Shown: positions 10,370 through 20,671 of the stretch, piece after piece | Layout: every line of letters starts with the position of its first letter | Numbering within the stretch: position 1 is the stretch's first letter | Assembly: GCA_009731375.1 (NCBI GenBank) | Contig: BJOX01000131.1 | Coordinates: 754,787 to 818,786, forward strand | From: Paulinella micropora | Lineage: Eukaryota > Cercozoa > Imbricatea > Euglyphida | Length of the DNA stretch: 64,000 bases | Direction: 5' to 3' | Made by a program: the position numbers and the translations under genes | Notes under the pieces: model-generated | Databases searched by the model: none | Seen by the model: the letters and a program-made list of their open reading frames with translations, nothing else | Told to the model about the DNA's origin: nothing

Positions 10370-10890
10370 ACTGCATTAAACAATTGTCAATGCACTGCAT
10401 CAAAAATTTTTTAATGGATGCATTGAAATGTCAATGCATGTCTTTCAATGCATGCATTGAAATTTCAATGCATGCATTGAAATTTCAATGCACGTGCATT
10501 GACATTTCAATGCATGCATCGGGGTTGGCCAATGCAGCACTTTTTTTCAATGCACCGGCCTCACAGGCCATGGGGGTTTATTAAAGTCCGGAGAGTCAAC
10601 GATTTCAATGCATGCATTGAAATTTTTTCAATGCATGCATTGAAAAATTTTCAATGCATGCATTGAAAAATTTTCAATGCATTGAAATTTCAATGTATGA
10701 TGCATTGAGATCTCAATGCATCATGCATTAAAACCTCAATGCGTGCATTGAAATTTCAATGCATGCATTGAATTATTTTCAATGCATGCAGTGAAATATC
10801 AATGCACGTGTCCAATGCATACATTGAGATTTCAATGCAAATGAATTGATTTGCATTGAATTTCAATGCATGCATCGAATTAACACTTTA
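10370..10890. repeat. TTTCAATGCATGCATTGAAA palindrome array
   Basis: More than a dozen copies or part-copies of the 20-bp perfect palindrome, or of its half TTTCAATGCA, with short variable spacers. Frames of Met-His-Cys repeats across it are artefacts. Confidence 0.9.
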
Positions 10891-10991
10891 ATGCTGGCAG
10901 AATTCAAAGTAAATTACTTCATCACTAGCATACAGATTTTTTCAATGTTACCATTCTGATTTTTGAAAGGCTATCATTTGCTTTTTTATTA

Positions 10992-12206
10992 TTATTTCTT
11001 ATTCTTGTTTTGTAGATTTGGTGTTGCATTTGATTTCCAATCACTATCCCAATCCCTCACCTCGCTAGGCCTTCTACTTCGTTTTCCAAGTCTTTCTTCT
11101 GGCTGTCCTTTTGGTATCTCTTCATAATACCACTTTTCTCTTTCCTTTTTTTTCTTACTTTGCTCTTTACTAACTATGTTATGTGCTTGACTTTTTGCTG
11201 CCCCTTTTGCTTCCACTCTTTCTTGACCTTTTCCTTGGGTACTTTGCGCTGGCCTCCTTGCGCACCTGATGAAGTCATCTACATACTTCCTTGTCATTAT
11301 GAGGCAGTGCAACTTCTGAAAATCTGTTGTTTCTGAATAAACTAATCTACTAACTATCCCTAATTCTCTGCTTGCCTCTGTCCTGGGCTCTCTACCGTTC
11401 AAAGAGTTACGGTTTCCAGTCGGCCAGTGGCCTAACTGTTTAACCCCTATCACAAGCTCGTTCTCTCCAAGAAACTCACCTGCTGCACCAGTAACTGTGT
11501 TCGTGACCTTGCCGTCATCCATGATATGCAGTTCCAGCGGGGGGTGCACGTCAACCACTGCATTGATGAAGTGGAACTACTAACACAGCAAATATTTCAG
11601 CAACATGGATTGCGGCACGGATGACACCTATCGCTGCCAACAAACTAACGTAAATCTTTCTGACCCTGAGATGCAAGATATGGAAAGCCCTGGCCTATGT
11701 CCGTACATAATAAAACCCGCTCTCTTCATGAATTCAAAAGTCCGCCTATGTCCCTGCGGGCGCCTACACTCATCTGTAATGCAAACATTCCTGACTTGGG
11801 TATTATTGCGTATGTGTTCTAGAACAACGACTTTCTCGCTAGCTGTTCACTCTGTCCCGAACAAGTAGATTGTGACCAATCCGTGCTAACGATAAAGTTG
11901 GAAATACCGTCGCAGCCTGGAAAGGTCCTGCACTTGCGTGTTCCATGGAATGTGATGATCTGATTGTGTCAAGTCTCTATACTGACTAGTAGCCCTTGTT
12001 TGCGTGCATTTTGGATCCGCAGATACCACTGTTCTCTAAAATCGCTTCGCTCTAGTCCCGCCACTTTGTAAACCAACACACTATGGCTGGTACTAAAACA
12101 CCCTCTGCCACAACCTATGTCCAAAAACATGTTTTTCTTTCTATCAGCAAGTGGCACACTATCCAACTCAGCCAGCACCCCCTGCAGAATCAAAGTTCTC
12201 TCCACG
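10992..12206 (-). pseudogene. Broken minus-strand gene with a methyltransferase-like motif
   Basis: The upstream piece (11969-12206, likely acceptor ATTCTGCAG) reads NMFLDIGCGRGCFS and then VAGLERSDFREQW. The glycine-rich D-I-G-C-G-R-G followed by a strand ending in G-L-E is the signature of a class I SAM-dependent methyltransferase. A middle segment (about 11650-11850) contains FEFMKRAGFIMYGHRPG in another frame. The last frame (10992-11558) is 188 codons with a Lys-rich C-terminus (KKKKEREKWYYEE). The pieces are not joined in one frame and may come from different genes. It sits between two TTTCAATGCA arrays, so it could be transposon cargo. Confidence 0.3.
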
Positions 12207-12282
12207 CCTTGCGGGGACTTGAATCTTATTTATACTATGTCTAAAAGCTCCTATCACAGCTGCAACTTCTACTGTCTTCCAG

Positions 12283-12284
<2 letters not shown>

Positions 12285-12342
<58 letters not shown>
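12285..12342. repeat. (CT)n microsatellite
   Basis: A pure CT tract that leads directly into a palindrome array through CAG/ATTTCAATG, an acceptor-like junction. Confidence 0.9.
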
Positions 12343-12344
<2 letters not shown>

Positions 12345-12606
12345 ATTTCAATGTTTGCATTGAAATTTCAATGCAGCGAGCATTGAGATTTCAATGCTTG
12401 CATTGAAATCACTTTTAAGATTTCAATGCATGCATTGAAATTTCAATGCTCGCTGCATTGAAATTTTAATGCTCGCTGCATGGAAATTTCAATGCACGCA
12501 TTGAAAGCTTGAAAGTGATTTCAATGCATGCATTGAAATTTCAATGCTCACTGCATTGAAATTTCAATGCTCACTGCATTAAAATTTCAATGCAAGCATT
12601 GAAATA
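12343..12606. repeat. TTTCAATGCATGCATTGAAA palindrome array
   Basis: About nine copies, several with the variant core CTCGCTGCATTGAAA. It is followed by GA repeat and then by unique sequence to 12905. Bases 12850-12903 of that unique part (AGAGCAGAGTTTACACCCG...) recur at 17163-17218. Confidence 0.85.
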
Positions 12607-12903
12607 GAGAGAGAGAGAGCGAAAGACGCAAGCAACGAAAAAAGCAGCTGTAGGAATTCGACGAGAATTTTTTATTAAGGAGACCTCATTAGGTTTCCTT
12701 CCTCGTCGAACTCTTAGTAACGCAGCGGAGGGAGAAAGATATATTGTTTTTTGAAATTTTGACATGCGCCCCGAGGGTGCTCGCAACTTCCGACACGAGA
12801 ATTCAATAGAGCTCATCGAGACGCGTCAAATGCAAAAAAAAATTCGAAAAAGAGCAGAGTTTACACCCGCAAGGATTTTTTGAATTTTTTTTACCAGTCA
12901 GTG

Positions 12904-12907
<4 letters not shown>

Positions 12908-12946
<39 letters not shown>

Positions 12947-12957
12947 TGAGAGAAAGG

Positions 12958-12989
<32 letters not shown>

Positions 12990-13037
12990 TAGGTATAGAT
13001 AGAGATAGAAGAAAGAAAGAAAGAAAGCAAGAAAGAT

Positions 13038-13074
<37 letters not shown>

Positions 13075-13146
13075 TATAGATATATAGATAGATAGATATA
13101 GATAGATAGCTAGATAGATAGATAGATAGTAGATAGACAGACAGAC

Positions 13147-13198
<52 letters not shown>

Positions 13199-13272
13199 GG
13201 TTAGATAGATAGAGAGACACGTATACCATTTTTGGAACAGCCCAGCCTTGTGAGCTTTTTCCAAACTTAAGC

Positions 13273-13332
<60 letters not shown>

Positions 13333-13407
13333 CACATAATACCATTTTTGGAACAGCCCAGCCTTGTGAGCTTTTTCCAAACTTAAGCCAGATAGATAGA
13401 TAGATAG
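12908..13407. repeat. (GA)n and (GATA)n tract with a duplicated 60-bp insert
   Basis: GA repeats change to GATA repeats. The block ACCATTTTTGGAACAGCCCA...AACTTAAGC occurs twice (about 13226-13272 and 13340-13388), each time bounded by GATA units. No gene is seen. Confidence 0.9.
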
Positions 13408-13668
13408 ATGAAATATCGACTAATGTCAGAAAAAAGGAGCTTCTGATTTCGTCAACCAAGGAAGTCTGTGGGTAAAGTATTAACCCGATGCCCAGCTAAG
13501 CCGTGATGTTTGCACGGAAGGGACTGATACAGGCGATACCAAAGCTTTCTAGTACCAGGCGGGGCCAGGGCTCGTTCCATAAAGCGCCCCTTGCAGAACG
13601 AGCTCCCACCTCCATTACAGAGGGCCCAGTAAGCAGATGGAGTTTCGAGACTGTTCGACAGTCTAGTA
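13408..13668 (-). repeat. Dispersed repeat R1, copy 1
   Basis: About 255 bp match 19125-19381 in reverse complement with few differences. On its own strand the unit contains GACTGTCGAACAGTC, a GCTCGTTC/GAACGAGC stem and GCTCCTTTTTT near its 3' end, and is followed by (ATCT)n. Possible stems, a T-run and a simple-sequence tail suggest a non-autonomous retroposon, but no A/B-box promoter was found. This copy is cut by the adjacent gap. Confidence 0.65.
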
Positions 13669-13959
13669 NNNNNNNNNNNNNNNNNNNNNNNNNNNNNNNN
13701 NNNNNNNNNNNNNNNNNNNNNNNNNNNNNNNNNNNNNNNNNNNNNNNNNNNNNNNNNNNNNNNNNNNNNNNNNNNNNNNNNNNNNNNNNNNNNNNNNNNN
13801 NNNNNNNNNNNNNNNNNNNNNNNNNNNNNNNNNNNNNNNNNNNNNNNNNNNNNNNNNNNNNNNNNNNNNNNNNNNNNNNNNNNNNNNNNNNNNNNNNNNN
13901 NNNNNNNNNNNNNNNNNNNNNNNNNNNNNNNNNNNNNNNNNNNNNNNNNNNNNNNNNNN
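13669..13959. other. Assembly gap (291 N) followed by poly(G)
   Basis: The gap ends in 24 consecutive G (13960-13983). Confidence 1.
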
Positions 13960-13983
13960 GGGGGGGGGGGGGGGGGGGGGGGG

Positions 13984-14185
13984 AAGGGACAGTTGGCGCT
14001 TTGAACCTGGTTTTCCATGGCATTGACAACAAGCAGAAGTCATGCCCTAACAAGTGCAGAGGATTCAAGTCCTACGAAGACCTAATTAAATACATATAAG
14101 CAATGCAGGCCAAGACGGTTGTCAATGGCATGACGTCATCAGCTGCAAAGTACTACAAAGTGCATTGACAACAGGTAAGAGAATT
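13984..14185 (+). pseudogene. Coding-like fragment upstream of transposon copy 2
   Basis: The frame reads LVFHGIDNKQKSCPNKCRGF, then KSYEDLIKYI and a stop, continuing to a possible donor at ACAG/GTAAGAG (14173). The C-x3-C and helix could be an exon of the same DNA transposon, but I do not recognise it. The following 14186-14485 contains a short ACCACAAAGCAAA tandem repeat and nothing else clear. Confidence 0.25.
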
Positions 14186-14489
14186 TCGACACCAAGAGAA
14201 AAGACACCACACTTACTCTCTCCTGTAACGGTTTTTGCTTTGACACTATCTTCGGCGCCAAAGGCATGCAGGGTTTTTTCTGAATTTTTTTTGATGGGGG
14301 TCACGAAACACCACAAAGCAAACAACAATTACCACAAAGCAAATAACAATCACGACAGATAAGGGGAACTTCGTGCTTGTAGTGGCGACTGCAAGACTGT
14401 TGATCATGCACGAAAGTGACACTGGCTTTTTGGAAGTCACAGGTGTCCGGCTCATCATAACTCAGAAATATTGAAAGTCATAAGTGTCC

Positions 14490-14960
14490 GGCTCAGCACT
14501 GCATTGAAATTTCAATGCATGCATTGAAATATGTAATTCAATGCATGCATTGATAAGCACTGCATTGAAATTTCAATGCATGCATTGAAATAGGTAATTC
14601 AATGCATGCAGTGATAAACAACATATTTTGCAACTAATATCTTGCCTGCTTTGAAATTTCCACGCATGCATTGAAGTCACTGCGAAATCTTCAATACATG
14701 CATTGAAATTCCAATTTATTCTGCATTGAAATTTCAATGCATGCATTAAAGTCATTTCGAAATTTTCAATGCATGCATTGAAGTCATTTCGAAATTTTCA
14801 ATGCATGCAGTGAAATTTCAATGCACTATGCATTGAAATTTTAATGCATTCTGCATTGAAATTTCAATGCATGCATTGAAGTCACTTGCAAATTTTCAAT
14901 GCATGCATTGAAATTTCAATGCATTGTGGATTGAAATTTCAATACATTCTGCATGGAAAT
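14490..14960. repeat. TTTCAATGCATGCATTGAAA array in the presumed intron of transposon copy 2
   Basis: About fifteen copies lie directly before the acceptor ACTGTGCAG/GTGTTAAG (about 15005). In copy 1 the same exon boundary is preceded by CAAGGTATACC palindromes instead. Confidence 0.85.
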
Positions 14961-15005
14961 GTCCGTGCACTCTGTACTGAAACCTTTGCTGTTATACTGT
15001 GCAGG

Positions 15006-16038
15006 TGTTAAGTTCCGCGGCGCTTTGAGTGATTTAGCAGATTAAGTGCAAGCTTTCGATCTGGAACACCAAGTAGGAGAACTTAAGAAGCAAGTGCACA
15101 ATCTGAATCGCTCGGAGGACACTGTCATGAACCGTTGGAATAATGCGGCACCAATGTGGACCTTGACCAGCTTGCGCCAGGCAAATCTTGACGTCAAGGA
15201 TAAGCTGATCATGTCAGGCTTCCGTTCCAGCAAGAAGAACCTCAGCTACGCATGCAACGTCGCACTCAAAGACATGGCTAACAACCTGATTTTCAGCCGA
15301 CTGCTCTTGCCAAAACCAAGGCATTTCGTGGAGCTGCATGAGTTTATGGACAGCTGCTGGAGGCAGCTACCGGGTTGGCAAGGGTTGGGTCAGCGTCCAG
15401 TACTGACCGCAGCAAGCATCAAACTAGCAAAGTTTATGAGGTGCAAGGGATTCCTGATGAGGTCAACCAGGTCTGTAAGGGGTGAGCGCTTTGGGGGTGG
15501 CTGCTGCTTTCTCACTGTTGAGAACATCAAGCAGACGTTCCCTCGCCGCTGCTGGGGAGTTACAGTGGCAGGCAGGTACGCAGCTGCAGTGCACTGGTAT
15601 GCTCACGTTGCGTATAATTGGTACGCGTGTGATTTGGCGAGAGTGGAACTTTTGCGCGCAAGAAAGCAAGATGATCACTTGTGGGTGGGCAATAGATTGC
15701 TTGCCCAACCATCCCTGATTTTTGTTCCTGTCAGCTTTCTTGACCTTCCTTGCATCGTTGCTCCGGTTCCGAACACGCACACTCGATTCTATTTCATGGA
15801 ATTAGATATCAGTGACTATCTGCCACGGGAATTGAAAGAAGAAATCGATGGTCGTGAAGGAGAAGAAGATGATGAACAGAAAGACGGCGTCGCAGAGGAA
15901 GAGGAAGTTCAAGAATTAGATGAAAAAGATGATGTTGAAGAAGAAGAAGAAGAAGAAGAAGAAGAAGAAGAAGAAGAAGAAGAAGACATGTATGATGACC
16001 GAAGTGAAGAAGAGGAAGAAGGTGGAAGAAATGTATGA
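15006..16038 (+). pseudogene. Tnp2/Plavaka-like transposase C-terminal region, copy 2 (internally deleted)
   Basis: After a TGTGCAG acceptor the frame reads GVKFRGALSDLAD, equivalent to GVKYPGAFSGV of copy 1, then meets TAA at 15040-15042. It restarts at VQAFDLEHQVGELKKQV. Copy 1 has several hundred bases between these two points, so copy 2 is internally deleted. The following 330 codons are intact. They hold a helical segment, a Cys/Trp-rich domain (KFMRCKGFLMRS, GGCCFLT, CWGVTVAGRYAAAVHWYAHV), SFLDLPCIVAP and FYFMELDISDYLPRELKEE. An acidic (GAA)n tail follows, ending EEEGGRNV. The tail lengths differ from copy 1 but stay in frame. Confidence 0.6.
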
Positions 16039-16144
16039 TGACAGAAATGAAGATGGAGTGGAGCAATGAGCAAAAAATAAAAATAATCTACTTACTCGTT
16101 AAACGTGTTTTTTACTTACTAGTTAAAGGCGCTCTTGGTATTAA

Positions 16145-16740
16145 GTAATCATGCATTGATATTACTGTTTATCAATGCATACACTGAATTACCTATTTCA
16201 ATGCATGCATTGAAAATCAATGCATGCATTGAAAGTCAATGTATGCATTGAAAAGACACATTTCAATGCATGCATTGACATTTCAATGCATGCATTGAAA
16301 ATCAATGTATGCAGTGAAATACATATTTCTGTGTTGCATTGACATTTTAATGCATGAATTGAAAATCAATGCATGCATTGATCTGAGCTGCATTGACATT
16401 TTAATGCATGCATTGAAAATCATTGCATGCATTGATCTGTGCTGCATTGACATTTGAATGCATGCATTGAAATTCAATGCATGCATTGAAACACACATAT
16501 CTGTGCTGCATTGACATTTCAATGCATGCATTGAAGATCAATGCATGCATTGATCGGTGCTGCATTGAAATTTTAATGCATGCATTAAAAATCAATGCAT
16601 GCATTGAAACACACATTTCACATAATAATATCAATGCATGCATTATATTGAAACGTCAATGCGTTTCAATGCATCATGCATTGAAGTTTCAATGCATGCA
16701 TTGAAATTTCAATGCATGCATTGAAATTTCAATGCACTGC
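16145..16740. repeat. TTTCAATGCATGCATTGAAA array in the 3' flank of transposon copy 2
   Basis: Some twenty units begin about 110 bp after the stop codon. This is the position at which copy 1 carries CAAGGTATACC units. Met-His-Ala-Leu reading frames are artefacts of the repeat. Confidence 0.9.
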
Positions 16741-16784
16741 ATCCTACCCGTAGTGCGTACGCGTCACTACAAGCCCGTTTATTC

Positions 16785-16962
16785 AAGGTATACCCTGAAA
16801 AAGCCTCAAGGTATTGATTTCTTTACCTTGAACAGCCTCAAGGTAGTGATTTCTATACCTTGAAATTGATAAAAGCCTCAAGGTATTGATTTCTATACCT
16901 TGAAACAGTTTTAAAAAAAATTTCCATGTTTCAAGGTAAAAATTTTTATACCTTGAAAGTTT
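16785..16962. repeat. CAAGGTA/TACCTTG units with longer spacers
   Basis: Five inverted pairs such as TCAAGGTATTGATTTCTATACCTTGAA form imperfect hairpins. The following 16963-17455 is A+T-rich unique sequence without a recognisable gene, and includes the 17163-17218 copy of 12850-12903. Confidence 0.7.
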
Positions 16963-17460
16963 CAATGGTACGTTCGGCCCGCAATAAGAAATCAGGAAAA
17001 GAACGTGCCCTCGATAAGAAATCAGGAAAAGGAGTCAGGAAGTGTACCAAAAACAAAATTTAGTATGTTTACCAAATGTGGGCGGTTCAAATAATTAAAA
17101 AAGCATTTGTTTGATTTTTCCCCCGCCTTTTTAATCTTTTCTACTAAGAGTGCCTGTGATTGATCAAAGAGCAGAGTTTACACCCGTAAGGATTTTTTGA
17201 ATTTTTTTACCAGTCAGGCATCTCTCTGGCTGGTGAATTCATTTTATCATGTTTGACTATTAGGCAAAAATGATAAAAATCTAGGAACTAGTTGAAGATT
17301 GTAAGGAGGAAGATCTAGATTCTAGAAATTTATATTTTTACCAAATAGCTCGACAGGATTGGGAGAACACCGCGTGAAAAGTGTGTCACAATAACAAACC
17401 TTTATCAAAGGCGGATTACCCGGTCGTTTGCTCAATGTTTTTTGTTTTTGGTGGATGGTC

Positions 17461-17519
17461 TATCTCTCTCTCTCACTCTCTCTAGGACTAGTATCTCTCT
17501 CTCTCTGTCTCTCTCTCTC

Positions 17520-17552
<33 letters not shown>

Positions 17553-17774
17553 TTTCTTTCCTTCTCTCAAGATCTCTCTCTCTCTCTCTCTCCCTCCCTC
17601 TCGATCTCTCTCTCTCTCTCTCTGTACATGTCTCTCTCTCTATCTATCTCTCTCTCTCTCTCTCTCTCTCGATCTCTCTCTCTCTCTCTCTCAAGATCTC
17701 TCTCTCTATCTCCCTCACCTCCCTCTCTCACTCCCTCTCACTGTCTCTCTCTGTCTCTCTCTCTCTCCATCTCA
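17461..17774. repeat. (CT)n-rich microsatellite
   Basis: About 310 bp of interrupted CT repeat. The stretch 17775-18090 is unique sequence in which I see no gene. Confidence 0.9.
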
Positions 17775-18120
17775 CGACAACAACCCGCGTGAGTGCCTGT
17801 CCAGCGTGCATTGATTAAGTAAGGGCCCTAGTCTTTGTGATGGTTGGTTTACCCATTGCAAAACTACGTGCTCGGAACGACTTTGCAGACGTTGGAATGA
17901 ACATCTTTTGATGTATATTCTTGTACATGTTCCGAGTTCGCTCCGTGACATGGAAGGCGTATGCACAAAGGTTTGTTCTACGGTTTTGCGATAAACGCAT
18001 ATGAGAGGATTGGCTTTTTATTTGCTGGCATGTTTTCCTTTTTTTACTTACTACATTATGCATCATTTATATGTACTCTCAAGATATGTCTCTCTCTCTC
18101 TCTCTCTTTCCCTCACTGAA

Positions 18121-18648
18121 TCGAGGTATACCTTGCCTTACCAAGGTATACCTTGCCCTACCAAGGTACCTTGAATCACAGTATGAGCCGAAGGCAATCC
18201 ACAAAACATTCTAACAGGGCTTAGCGCAAGATAATTAACACTAACATAATTATGTCCGGCGGAAGATGAACAGGGCATAGCCCAAGATAATTTATACTAA
18301 CATAAGGCGACATGAAGGGACTTGCTTACCACTTCATTTACAGCCAACGACAATCCTGTAAGAGAAGAACCTGGTGGCTAGGTTGAGGAGAAAAACCTAG
18401 CCAGAACATCTTTTTCTCCTCAACCTAGCTCTACTGTGCCACGGCGCTGCTGCTTAACACCAAAATAATTATGTCAGGCGCAAATATGTCTGTCATATCA
18501 GGTTGCAAGTATACCTTGACTAGTTCAAGGTATACCTTGACTACTTCAAGGTATACCTTGACTATTTCAGCACCGCCCTGTTGAGAGAGAGAGAGAGAGA
18601 AAGAGAGAGAAAGAGAGAGAGATCCACAGAGAGAAATAGTCAAGTTAG
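18121..18648. repeat. CAAGGTATACCTTG units and a second introner-like end
   Basis: Palindromes lie at 18121-18175 and 18511-18570. Read on the minus strand, 18573-18648 runs CTTGACTATTTCTCTCTGTG, (CT)n, CAACAG/GGCGG, the same acceptor side as the module in gag of element B. Between the two groups, 18180-18500 has two copies of an 'AACAGGGC.TAGC.CAAGATAAT' block and no gene. Confidence 0.6.
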
Positions 18649-18774
18649 TCTTCTTCTTCTTCTTCTTCTTCTTCTTCTTCTCCTCCTCCTCCTCCTCCTG
18701 CTTCTTCTTCTTCTTCTTCTTCTTCTTCTTCTTCTTCTTCTTCTTCTTCTTCTTCTTCTTCTTCTTCTTCTTCT

Positions 18775-18810
<36 letters not shown>

Positions 18811-18840
18811 AGCACCTGTATTCTGTCTGCAATATACGTT

Positions 18841-18888
<48 letters not shown>

Positions 18889-18893
18889 CCTAC

Positions 18894-18959
<66 letters not shown>
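18648..18959. repeat. (TTC)n then (ATCT)n microsatellites
   Basis: About 150 bp of TTC/TCC repeat and, after 35 bp of unique sequence, about 120 bp of ATCT repeat. Poly-Leu and poly-Lys frames here are artefacts. Confidence 0.95.
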
Positions 18960-19124
18960 GGTGTGGGTGTGCTGGGCCCGTGGTGGGGTGCCTTATGTGT
19001 GCCTAGCCATACGCCTATAAGTCACATGCCGAAATAGCGACGGGAAGCACAATCCTGTTCCCTCAGGGTGCCCTTTCTCGCTTGTTGAGCCCGGAATAAA
19101 ACCCACAGTGCTCTGTCGGTTTAT

Positions 19125-19381
19125 ACTAGACTGTCGAACAGTCTCGAAACTCCATCTGCTTACTGGGTCCTCTGTAATGGAGGTGGGAGCTCGTTCTGCA
19201 AGGGGCGCTTATGGAACGAGCCCTGGCCCCGCCTGGTACTAGGGAGCTTTGGTATCGCCTGTATCAGTCCCTTCCGTGCAAACATCACGGCTTAGCTGGG
19301 CATCGGGTTAATACTTTACCCACAGACTTCCTTGGTTGACGAAATCAGAAGCTCCTTTTTTCTGACATTAGTCGATATCTC

Positions 19382-19442
<61 letters not shown>

Positions 19443-19451
19443 CCTACCTAC

Positions 19452-19489
<38 letters not shown>

Positions 19490-19492
19490 ATG
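19125..19492 (+). repeat. Dispersed repeat R1, copy 2, with (ATCT)n tail
   Basis: The core 19125-19381 matches 13408-13668 in reverse complement. In both copies the tail begins directly after GTCGATAT(T/C)TCATCT. Here the tail (19382-19492) is ATCT with an ACCT interruption. The unit may begin further upstream, since 18960-19124 is unique and GC-rich. Confidence 0.65.
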
Positions 19493-19499
19493 TATGCCA

Positions 19500-20260
19500 C
19501 CTTGATATTTCACGGTACACCTTGGAATATCAAGGTATACCTTGATAGTGCAAGGTATACCTTGACTAGTTGAGATCCACTGTCGCTGTCGCAGAGCAAG
19601 CCTCTGACGAACACGACGAGGAGCAAGGATAAGAAAAGCCTGAAAAGGAAGAACAGGATGACGCAGAACACGAGGATGATTCTCCCTCTGTGTTCGTAGT
19701 CATGGGTGGAAGCTTAGACCCCGAAGAGGAAGAGAAGCCTAATGCTAGACGACGAACAGCTAGACAGAGCAGCACTCAGCAAGTCCGCACACAACAAGTC
19801 AACACTCAGCAGAACTGTCAGCAGACAGCAAGACAACAGTCGACAGACAAGCAGCAGCAGCCAACAGACTAGCAGTCAGCAGAACAGCAGACAGCAAGAC
19901 AACAGTCGACAGACAAGCAGCAGCCGTAGTCAATAGACTAGCAGTCAGCAGGACAGCAGTCAACAGGTCAGTAACCAACAAACCAGCACTCAAACGACAA
20001 TCAGTCAACAGTTAGCAATAGTCGACAGAGCAACAGACAGCAAGCACATAGACAAAAGCAACAGCAGGCAGAGATGGAGAGAAAGAGTGAAAGAGCACAG
20101 TCGCAAACCACTACCCTCTCATCTAAGAAACAACAGAAAAAGAGGATGGAGAGTAAGAGTGAAAGAGCACAGGCACAACCCACTTCCCTCTCATCCACAG
20201 TCACACATTCACAGAAGATGGAGAGAAGGAGTGAAAGAGCACAGTCGCCACCCTACCCTC
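19500..20260 (+). pseudogene. Gln/Ser-rich low-complexity remnant, possibly gag linker
   Basis: After three palindromes (19500-19570) the plus strand reads an acidic stretch, DDSPSVFVVMGGSLDPEEEE, then degenerate CAGCAGAACAGC-type repeats giving Gln/Thr/Ser runs broken by stops. Three copies of an ERKSERAQS-type unit follow (20074-20255). Composition resembles the linker of Copia gag proteins, but the assignment is weak. Confidence 0.3.
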
Positions 20261-20671
20261 TCATCCACAGCACTCTTGGTTCAGCTGATTGTAACCCTGA
20301 ATGTTGCCGTACAATTCTAGGTACTGTTCGGCTACAGCTATCAGTCCTGCTTCGTCTGGGAACTTGCTATTCTTACTAGATCTTTCTGCTGCCGGTCTTG
20401 CTAGGTCTATGAAGGGAAATACGGGTTCTTGTTCGGCATGATAGCCGCAAAACGAACCATATGCGAACCGTCTCGCCATGAGATTAGGGGAACCGTAAAA
20501 TTTGGGGTTGCGAGAAATCCCACACTGTTCTCCTTTTGTGTTCCTACCTTGACACCTAGGGTGCCCGTTCTTATCTAGCTGCTCATAAACCAGTGTTCTC
20601 TGTTTGGGTGTGAGAGAGTAACCAGGCTTGAGATTTGCGTAGATATGGTGTGGTGGCTCACATCCTCTCAT
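20261..20671 (-). CDS. Cys/His domain ORF shared with gag of element C
   Basis: 137 codons read KPGYSLTPKQRTLVYEQLDK, then CQGRNTKGEQCG and, 20 residues later, FCGYHAEQE. The pattern C-x-G-x-T-x2-G-x2-C ... C-x2-H recurs in the gag polyprotein of element C as CEGFTSNNARC ... FCSHH. It is probably a small zinc-binding domain of these retrotransposons. Here it lies antisense to, and starts almost back-to-back with, the plus-strand pol of element B, so it marks the junction of the rearranged blocks or belongs to a third element. Confidence 0.45.
   Translation of the reverse strand: MRGCEPPHHIYANLKPGYSLTPKQRTLVYEQLDKNGHPRCQGRNTKGEQCGISRNPKFYGSPNLMARRFAYGSFCGYHAEQEPVFPFIDLARPAAERSSKNSKFPDEAGLIAVAEQYLELYGNIQGYNQLNQECCG

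Noticed and set aside
10370-10890. CRISPR-like array of short repeats
   Set aside because: The units are perfect palindromes with very short, variable spacers, both strands are equivalent, the DNA is eukaryotic and no cas gene is present.
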